A DNA stretch of 43,697 nucleotides from Loigolactobacillus bifermentans DSM 20003 (GTDB taxonomy: Bacteria; Bacillota; Bacilli; Lactobacillales; Lactobacillaceae), in NCBI RefSeq assembly GCF_001434575.1, contig NZ_AZDA01000054.1, forward strand, positions 1 to 43,697. Direction: 5' to 3'. Of the stretch, positions 37,520 through 43,697 are shown piece by piece (the first letter of the stretch is position 1; each line of letters begins with the position of its first letter). A program made the position numbers and the translations under genes. Below the pieces are notes generated by a model. The model was not told the DNA's origin. It searched no databases and saw only the letters and a program-made list of their open reading frames with translations.

Positions 37520-38899
37520 TTGAATATCGATGAATTACTTCTTGACCGAAAATCTCTCGAAAAAATTCGCGTTCTCAAGCTATTACAACGAAATCCGAAG
37601 CTTAGTATCGTTCGCATTTCTGAAATTTTAGATGTTGGTTACATGGGGGCCTACAATCGATTTAGTAAATTAATCCTTGATCTCAGTGGCCAAGCCTTGG
37701 AAGAACTCAGTAAGGAAGCACGTGGACAAGTGATTCGTTCAGCCTCTGTCGATCAATATCGGCGGCGTTTGATTGATGCAAGTTTGCCATATCAGGTACT
37801 GAAACTTATTTTTTCAACCAACTTATCTGCTGCAGAGATTTTGAAGCAAAAAGAAATTAGCCTTTCCACCATTCAACGTAAAACCACTGCTTTACGGCAA
37901 TATTTACGCTCAATTGGGATTAATTTTCATTTAAATGAATTAATGTTAAGTGGCGATGAACGTCAGATCCGCTTATTCTTCTGGCAACTTTTCTGGTGGC
38001 AAAAGGAAGATTTGACCGCATTAGCACCTGAAACAGATGCAATTTTAAGTGAATTGGAACAGCGCTCTTTGTGGGAAGATAATCAAGGACCTGGCTTCCA
38101 AAACACTTATTGCCGCGCCTATTGGCAACTTTCGCTTTTACGCATGAAAAATCAGCACTTTGTGACAACCACAAATTTGCAAGAAATGCATAATGCTAAT
38201 ACGACAAATTACGCTACAATTTTGACGCATCATTTCGAGATAACACCTGAGCTTGCTGAAACTGAATTGAACTGGATCAATTATTTCGTGCAACGTTCGC
38301 CTTATCTCAGTCAGCCAAGCGATTGGGATATTGCAGCGACAACTTTTAAAGAACGTCTGATCAATTTGCTAACGCAATATGAGCCTGTACATTCAGACCT
38401 TGATGCGTTAAGTAACTATATCACCACCGGATTAAATTTTGCCAAAACTAGTCATTTGCATCCTGTTTTTCTGGATCGCCTACAGTTACGGCTGCCACCG
38501 GCTATTTTACATTTTCCATTTGAACAGCGTTTGCCAAGTAATACCCGCCGACTCCTCCAGGAAATGTTGGCTCAGTTACTGGTACCGCTCCAAATTCCGG
38601 CAGCGCAAACCAGCGCAATGGCAGTCTTTATCGTTGTCGAACTAGACCCTGTCACCTCAGCGGCATTGCGCTATGAATTAGATCATTTGCCAGTTGCTTT
38701 ACACTATGTCAATAGCATTCAGCAAGCAAAGATCATTATCACATCACAGCCTTTAGCAAACATTGCCGTTGATCGTCAACAATTTATTTGGCACGACAAT
38801 CAATTCCCATTAGAAAATATTAAACAGCTCAGCGATCAGATTCGGCACTATCTTGACAGTGATTATGTTAATTTAACACCGGATCAGCCGTTTGGTTAA
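37520..38899 (+). CDS. Mga-like helix-turn-helix virulence-type regulator
   Basis: A 459-residue regulator. TTG 37520 is chosen for GGGAGG at 37507-37512, giving MNIDELLLDRKSLEKIRVLKLL. The N-terminal ~150 residues contain two helix-turn-helix parts (NPKLSIVRISEILDVGYMGAYNRFSKL; NLSAAEILKQKEISLSTIQRKTTALRQYL), as in Mga. The middle (about 160-340) resembles PRD-type helical modules. The last ~90 residues (AVFIVVELDPVTSAALRYELD, AKIIITSQPLANI) look like an EIIB-type domain. Mga proteins in Gram-positive cocci activate surface adhesin genes; here the next gene is a large adhesin in the same direction. That link is inference. The gene ends at a clear terminator. Confidence 0.82.
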   Translation: MNIDELLLDRKSLEKIRVLKLLQRNPKLSIVRISEILDVGYMGAYNRFSKLILDLSGQALEELSKEARGQVIRSASVDQYRRRLIDASLPYQVLKLIFSTNLSAAEILKQKEISLSTIQRKTTALRQYLRSIGINFHLNELMLSGDERQIRLFFWQLFWWQKEDLTALAPETDAILSELEQRSLWEDNQGPGFQNTYCRAYWQLSLLRMKNQHFVTTTNLQEMHNANTTNYATILTHHFEITPELAETELNWINYFVQRSPYLSQPSDWDIAATTFKERLINLLTQYEPVHSDLDALSNYITTGLNFAKTSHLHPVFLDRLQLRLPPAILHFPFEQRLPSNTRRLLQEMLAQLLVPLQIPAAQTSAMAVFIVVELDPVTSAALRYELDHLPVALHYVNSIQQAKIIITSQPLANIAVDRQQFIWHDNQFPLENIKQLSDQIRHYLDSDYVNLTPDQPFG

Positions 38900-38928
38900 C
38901 TTTTAAAAATACATCACTGTTATCATCA

Positions 38929-38977
38929 AAAAGCAATCAATTCTGCTCATTAATTGAGCCGGATCGATTGCTTTTTT
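38929..38977 (+). terminator. Terminator of the Mga-like gene
   Basis: AAAAGCAATC (38929-38938) pairs with GATTGCTTTT (38966-38975), with an inner GCTC/GAGC stem and a T6 run. Confidence 0.85.
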
Positions 38978-39047
38978 GATTGGGTCACGCCATTCAAAAT
39001 AGCCCTCTATTCCTATCGACTACTAACCCCCCTTTTTAAAACTAGCC

Positions 39048-39070
39048 GCTTTTCTGTTACCCAGAAAAGC
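39048..39070. other. Hairpin in the Mga-adhesin gap
   Basis: GCTTTTCTG (39048-39056), loop TTACC, CAGAAAAGC (39062-39070): a perfect 9-bp stem with no T run. Nothing else is recognised in the rest of the gap. Confidence 0.3.
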
Positions 39071-39179
39071 AACGAAGCACAACCGCTTCCATTTTTGTTT
39101 ACTAATCAAAAATTGAATAACACATTTACTATAAACACCAGTTAAAGCGATTATCTGTTGTGCAATGAGGTTTAATAAG

Positions 39180-39246
39180 CCTGTGAAATATGCTAAACTT
39201 ACGTTTAGTAAATGTTTATTAGATGTTGAAAGCTGGATTTCACAGG
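39180..39246 (+). promoter_or_regulatory. Adhesin promoter region with two nested dyads
   Basis: CTAAAC-TTAC-GTTTAG (39193-39208) is a perfect dyad that overlaps a possible extended -10 (TGC-TAAACT, 39191-39199). A 10-bp inverted repeat, CCTGTGAAAT (39180-39189) and ATTTCACAGG (39237-39246), encloses it; its right arm touches the SD of the adhesin. Confidence 0.45.
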
Positions 39247-39258
39247 AGGGGGAACACT

Positions 39259-42200
39259 TTGAAAAAAATTAGTACTTATTTTGCACTATTAGCTATCCTA
39301 AGTTCAATTATGATAACACCCGCGGCGGCGTTTACGTCAAATAGCAGTCCGCAAACAACAACTGCACAAAGCACAAGCCCCACCAGTTCACAATCTAAAA
39401 CGGATCAACAGACTGACAGTTCGTCAGCGCAACAAGCATCAGGTACACAAGACAAGCAAGCTACAACAGCGACTAAAGATAAAGCAGCGTCAGAAAGTAG
39501 CACCACCGCTCAACCACGTGCGCCTACTAAAGCGAAATCGATCAACGATCTCTTGCCAAACGATGCTGAAGGCAATCAAACCATTTTCACAAGTGCCAAA
39601 ATCACAGACAAGGCAGGCAACGCCATTAAAGAAGTCCATGTTGGTGATGACATTTTGCTACAATATGAATGGGCGATTCCAGAAAGTATTCGGGATCAGA
39701 TCAATGCTGGCGATACATTCTCATTTACACTGCCCAAGGGGATGAAAATTGATCAACAGCTAACAGGTGATTTATCCGATTCACAAGGCACAGTTTTCGG
39801 CCACTTTGAAATTAATTCGGATGGCAGTGCTAAAATCACGTTTACTGATAATGTTCAGAAGCACTCTAAAATCAAAGGGACCTTATTTGTTTCTGGTCAA
39901 GTGACGATGAGTGATGATGGAACCAACCCAGGACTGGATATTCCTTTTGTCGACTCTAATCATGTCACAGTCCCGGACATCGTCGCGTCGGACCAGGTAA
40001 GCCTCAGTAAAAAAGTGGTGGATCAGACACCAGATACTGAGATTAAAAATAATAAAGCATCTATTACTTGGTCATTAGGCATTAATAAAACCACTTCGGC
40101 TTTAAAAGATGGCACAACGATCACGGATACGCTACCAGCTGGTGTCACTTACACCGGCAACGAAGTACTGAAAGCCTCCGATGTCTATGCGGACGGTTCT
40201 TTACACAATGAAAAGACAGTGGCTTTTAAGGATGTTTTTACGGTTGATCAGCAATCCGGAAAAGTCAGCTTTAAATTAAAAGATAGCGCAGATCATCAAA
40301 AGTATTACGAATTACAATTTGATACCCAAGTTGATTTCACCAAAGTTGATGCAGCCACTAATGCTACTTCGATTGCCATAAAAAATACCGCACAATTGAC
40401 CCAACCAGGGGAAGCGGATGTCAATGCCAGTGCTTCGACTCATTTTGGCTATGATGTTAACTTCAAAAAAGAAGGAACAATGCAAGCAAATGGTGTCATT
40501 AAGTGGACGATCACTGTTAACCATTCAGGCATGACGCTTCCCAAGGGAACGGCCTTTACGGATAAAATGGATAATAATCAAGTGCTAACAGATGCATCTG
40601 GTCAGGCTTTAGCAGATATTAGTGATGCCGTTAAAAGTACTGGTCCTAAAATAGTTGCCTCAGGTAGTAAAAGCAACTATACCTTTACTTTAGATGAAGC
40701 CGCTGATCAAGCAGAATTTAAGCTGACTTATTATACCAAAGCAACTGGTCAACAGCCGAATGCCGTTTATAATAATACGATCAGTTGGAATGGTCAGCAT
40801 AGCACAACTGGTAAAATCGATCACACCAGTAGCATTACTAAGAAAAACACCAAAATTGATACCGCCAATCATACAGCCGATTACCAAATTACGGTGAATA
40901 AAAATAATACCACAATCAACAAAGCAACCGTTGTCGACCAAATGGATACTGGCGCAAATGCCGGGTTGTCCATGGATCAAACGCAAATCAAAGGGATTAA
41001 GGTTTACCGACTGAGTAAAGGGGCTGCTTCGGGTAAAGAAACAGTGGTGGATCCAGATGACTATACCATCACAACTGATGGAGAAGCGCCTTTTACGAAA
41101 TTTACGCTTAACCTTGATAAGGCCGCGAAAGACGGTACGACGGATGCTTTTATCATTAAATACACCGCAAATTACGACGCAGCTAAGCGTGGTGAGCAGC
41201 AAGCCAACACTGCAACCTATACGTATGAGACCAATGGTTTTGATTATTCTAAGCAGACGACAACTAAGATTACACCTGGCGCCCGGGCAACCATGAAAGG
41301 TTCTAAAAGTGGCGCAGTCAACCCATTACAACGAACAGTTGATTGGACGATCAAGTTAAATGAAGATCAAAAGTCGACGTTTGGGGCCGATGGTAAATTA
41401 GTCGATACGTTACCTCAGGGTATCTCGTTAGCAGGCATTGATGCCAATGCTCAAGGTGATCAAACGGTTCCTAAAGCTGACTACCAGGTAACGCAAAACG
41501 GCAAATCGGTTGATCATCTGACAGCAACCTACAATGCAAAAACACGGCAGCTTACGTTTACCGGTTTTGAAAAAGGCAGTCAGGCCGATTATCAAATTGT
41601 TTTGACAACTGATATTGATTCAAATCAAGATAGCACGTTGCCAAATCTCGATGTTACAAACACCGCTAAATATTCGGATGATGACAATCAAACAGCTGAT
41701 TTAACAGCGCGGGTCAGTTACAATCCAACCAGTGATCTTTTACAAAAAAGTGCCCAACAAAATGATAAAAAAGTCACCTACACTGTAAAGGTGAATCCCG
41801 ATACGGCCACCAACTCTGGTGCACATAAACTGAAACTGAAGGATGTTGTGATTACAGATAAACCAGACGATACAAGTATGTTACGGGTCGATCCAAGTTC
41901 CTTTAAAATTACGGATCAAAAAGGGAATCCCCTACCTGAATCACAATATAAGCTATCTGCTGGTGAACAAGGTTTTAAGCTAACCTTTAATGATATTATT
42001 GACCAAGAAATCAATATTACGTATGATGCCACCATTCTGATTCCCGCAGGCACGTTACCAGGTCAAACGATTCGGCCTAGTAATACCGCCACGATTTCAG
42101 GAAATAAAATTAGTGGCTCACAAACGAATAAAACCGTAACGTTGATTGCCCCTAACGCAGGGGGGAGTGCCGAAGGAGTCATGGGCAGTATTACCCTCAC

Positions 42201-43697
42201 GAAACAGGATGCTGTAACTCACAACACCTTGCAAAATGCAAAATTCTCACTTTATCGCGTGCAGGCGAATGGCGATTTAGGCAATGCGGTATTACAAGAT
42301 CAACCGACTGATGAGCAGGGGCAATTAAAATTTAAGAACCTCACGCTTGGGCAGTATAAAATTATTGAAACCGAAGCACCGGCAGGTTATCAGATTTCAC
42401 CAGATCTTGCGAAAGGTAAAACAGTGACAGTAAGTGATACAGATGACGCTTCATTGAACACATCTATCAAACTCGACAATGAGGCTATCACAACGATTAC
42501 CGGGAAAAAATCTTGGGATGATCACGATGATCAAGACGGCTTACGCCCTAAACAGGTCACTGTTTACCTATTTGCCAATGATAAGAAAGTTGAAACACAA
42601 ACGATAACCGCTACAAATGATTGGCATTATCAATTTGACAAACAGCCGGTCTATGATGAAGCAGGCAACAAAATCACCTACACCATCCAAGAAGCAAAAG
42701 TGGCTGACTATACGACTAAAGTAACGGGTTTTGATCTGACCAATACCCATCAACCGGCCGTTACCAGCGTTAAAGGCACTAAAACTTGGGATGATCATCA
42801 GGACCAAGATGCGGTTCGACCACAAGCTATCAACATCCATTTGTTAGCAGATGGCCAACCAATTGCTGAAAAAACAGTAACCGCAGCAACTAACTGGTCC
42901 TATTCATTCACTGAGTTACCTGAATATAAAAATGGGCAGAAAATCAACTATACGATTACAGAAGATACGGTACCCAACTACACAACTGAAATAACCGGTA
43001 CGCAGATCAAGAATCGTTATACGCCTAAAACAACCAGCGTTACGGTTACAAAGCACTGGAACGATGGGCAAGATCAAGATGGCTTACGCCCGAACAACTT
43101 GCAAGTTCAGCTTTATGCCAATGGCAAAAAGTCAGGCGCGCCGGTGGACTTAACAGCAACCGCTGATTGGACCCATACTTGGACCGACTTAGCCGTTAAT
43201 CAAAATGGGCAAAAAATCAGCTATACCGTTAAAGAAACCCAAAAGACGCCTGGTTACACCACACAGGTCGACGATCAAAACGCTGGTAATATCGTTATTA
43301 CCAATACTCACAAGCCCACCGTTACCAGTGTTAAAGGCACCAAAACTTGGGATGATCATCAAGATCAAGACGGCGTGCGACCAAAAGCCATCACGATTCA
43401 TTTATTAGCCGACGGTCAGCCTGTTGCTGAGAAAAAAGTCACGGCTTCAGATGACTGGCACTACGAATTTTCTAATTTACCCGAGTATCAAAACGGGCAG
43501 AAAATCAACTATACAATTACGGAAGACACTGTTAAAAATTATACAACTGAGATCAAGGATGATCAGTTGATCAACCACTATACCCCAATGAAAACCAGTA
43601 TCACCGTCACAAAACATTGGAACGATGATCAAGATCAAGACGGCTTACGCCCGAACAACTTGCAAGTTCAGCTTTATGCCAATGGCAAAAAGTCAGG
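39259..43697 (+). CDS. Cell-surface adhesin with Cna-B repeats, 3' end outside window
   Basis: Starts at TTG 39259 behind AGGAGGGGG and stays open to the window edge (1479 codons). A signal peptide is visible (KK, hydrophobic run, ending TPAAA near residue 23). Residues ~25-95 are Ser/Thr/Gln-rich. From ~100 to ~960 several Ig-like, SdrG/collagen-binding-type domains follow, each with xDTLPxG or similar strands (TITDTLPAGVTYTG; LVDTLPQGISLAG). A SpaA-type domain (about 976-1075, with ETEAPAGYQIS) is followed by Cna-B domains starting near 1078, 1169, 1258, 1356 and 1444, each with a KxWxDxxDQD motif and usually RP. Cna-B and SpaA domains often form internal isopeptide bonds. An LPXTG sorting signal is expected after the window. 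The ligand is unknown. Confidence 0.92.
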   Translation, partial: MKKISTYFALLAILSSIMITPAAAFTSNSSPQTTTAQSTSPTSSQSKTDQQTDSSSAQQASGTQDKQATTATKDKAASESSTTAQPRAPTKAKSINDLLPNDAEGNQTIFTSAKITDKAGNAIKEVHVGDDILLQYEWAIPESIRDQINAGDTFSFTLPKGMKIDQQLTGDLSDSQGTVFGHFEINSDGSAKITFTDNVQKHSKIKGTLFVSGQVTMSDDGTNPGLDIPFVDSNHVTVPDIVASDQVSLSKKVVDQTPDTEIKNNKASITWSLGINKTTSALKDGTTITDTLPAGVTYTGNEVLKASDVYADGSLHNEKTVAFKDVFTVDQQSGKVSFKLKDSADHQKYYELQFDTQVDFTKVDAATNATSIAIKNTAQLTQPGEADVNASASTHFGYDVNFKKEGTMQANGVIKWTITVNHSGMTLPKGTAFTDKMDNNQVLTDASGQALADISDAVKSTGPKIVASGSKSNYTFTLDEAADQAEFKLTYYTKATGQQPNAVYNNTISWNGQHSTTGKIDHTSSITKKNTKIDTANHTADYQITVNKNNTTINKATVVDQMDTGANAGLSMDQTQIKGIKVYRLSKGAASGKETVVDPDDYTITTDGEAPFTKFTLNLDKAAKDGTTDAFIIKYTANYDAAKRGEQQANTATYTYETNGFDYSKQTTTKITPGARATMKGSKSGAVNPLQRTVDWTIKLNEDQKSTFGADGKLVDTLPQGISLAGIDANAQGDQTVPKADYQVTQNGKSVDHLTATYNAKTRQLTFTGFEKGSQADYQIVLTTDIDSNQDSTLPNLDVTNTAKYSDDDNQTADLTARVSYNPTSDLLQKSAQQNDKKVTYTVKVNPDTATNSGAHKLKLKDVVITDKPDDTSMLRVDPSSFKITDQKGNPLPESQYKLSAGEQGFKLTFNDIIDQEINITYDATILIPAGTLPGQTIRPSNTATISGNKISGSQTNKTVTLIAPNAGGSAEGVMGSITLTKQDAVTHNTLQNAKFSLYRVQANGDLGNAVLQDQPTDEQGQLKFKNLTLGQYKIIETEAPAGYQISPDLAKGKTVTVSDTDDASLNTSIKLDNEAITTITGKKSWDDHDDQDGLRPKQVTVYLFANDKKVETQTITATNDWHYQFDKQPVYDEAGNKITYTIQEAKVADYTTKVTGFDLTNTHQPAVTSVKGTKTWDDHQDQDAVRPQAINIHLLADGQPIAEKTVTAATNWSYSFTELPEYKNGQKINYTITEDTVPNYTTEITGTQIKNRYTPKTTSVTVTKHWNDGQDQDGLRPNNLQVQLYANGKKSGAPVDLTATADWTHTWTDLAVNQNGQKISYTVKETQKTPGYTTQVDDQNAGNIVITNTHKPTVTSVKGTKTWDDHQDQDGVRPKAITIHLLADGQPVAEKKVTASDDWHYEFSNLPEYQNGQKINYTITEDTVKNYTTEIKDDQLINHYTPMKTSITVTKHWNDDQDQDGLRPNNLQVQLYANGKKS
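42764..43697 (+). repeat. 561-bp tandem super-repeat of paired Cna-B domains
   Basis: The motif TTAAAGGCAC at 42770 recurs at 43331, and GGCTTACGCC at 43081 recurs at 43642. Both distances are 561 bp, or 187 residues. Each period encodes two different Cna-B domains (TSVKGTKTWDDHQDQD type, then TVTKHWND type). The second period is cut by the window end. Confidence 0.85.

Noticed and set aside
38954-39145. Possible small gene between the Mga-like gene and the adhesin
   Set aside because: It begins inside the terminator, has no SD, and shows no protein-like composition.
39518-39745. Plus-strand frame of 75 codons and several minus-strand frames within the adhesin region
   Set aside because: The continuous adhesin frame from 39259 with a signal peptide and Cna-B domains explains this DNA.
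42764-43697. Possible CRISPR array from regularly spaced repeats
   Set aside because: The period is 561 bp and encodes protein domains; there are no short repeats with unique spacers.

Overview
This window is a low-GC Gram-positive chromosome segment, most likely from the Lactobacillaceae. The basis is gene content (an Spx-type regulator, LutABC, a rhamnose operon with an AraC activator, ribDE-BA-H under an FMN riboswitch, an Mga-like regulator and a Cna-B adhesin), strong AGGAGG ribosome binding sites, several TTG starts and T-box control. No rRNA, tRNA, phage, IS element or CRISPR array was found. The species cannot be named from the sequence alone.

Layout. 1-1831: 5' part of an Spx-family gene, a histidine phosphatase and a GNAT acetyltransferase. 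1924-5497: a T-box leader followed by a complete polar amino-acid ABC importer (two permeases, ATPase, secreted binding protein). 5555-8581: lutABC lactate oxidation, on the minus strand. 9052-10911: a membrane diguanylate cyclase with a degenerate EAL domain. 10953-14595: a B3/B4-domain protein, a GlnQ/GlnPH-type importer and an Lrp regulator. 14870-19326: a PLP-dependent basic amino-acid decarboxylase, a divergent APC permease and an AraC regulator. 19412-27101: the rhamnose catabolic unit (MFS, rhaB, rhaM, rhaA, rhaD on minus; rhaR and an alcohol dehydrogenase on plus). 27246-32043: TetR, PsiE, YdcF and a UvrA-like protein. 32173-32922: a PnuC-family transporter behind tandem NrdR-like boxes. 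33134-36902: the riboflavin operon. 37520-43697: an Mga-like regulator and a large Cna-B adhesin that runs off the window.

How it works together. Rhamnose enters through the MFS carrier, is epimerised (RhaM), isomerised (RhaA), phosphorylated (RhaB) and cleaved (RhaD); the lactaldehyde formed could be reduced by the neighbouring alcohol dehydrogenase. A near-consensus cre site and the divergent AraC gene suggest catabolite repression plus rhamnose activation. The decarboxylase and APC permease look like an amino-acid/amine acid-resistance pair. The rib operon makes riboflavin from GTP and ribulose 5-phosphate under FMN attenuation.

Most unusual signals. (1) Three copies of a 97-99-nt-period leader element sit directly in front of start codons at about 2411-2560, 23346-23492 and 34836-34968. 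Each has two Shine-Dalgarno (SD) sequences, a 30-nt hairpin block and an internal anti-SD; in one copy both SDs and the anti-SD have changed together. (2) The T-box leader contains a small ORF with a good SD and three consecutive Cys codons. (3) Tandem NrdR-like boxes precede the PnuC-family gene, suggesting a deoxynucleoside transporter. (4) Two hairpins with identical TGGGGG / CCCCCA loops form a candidate small RNA. (5) The rhamnose regulator is split by a frameshift in an A8 run.
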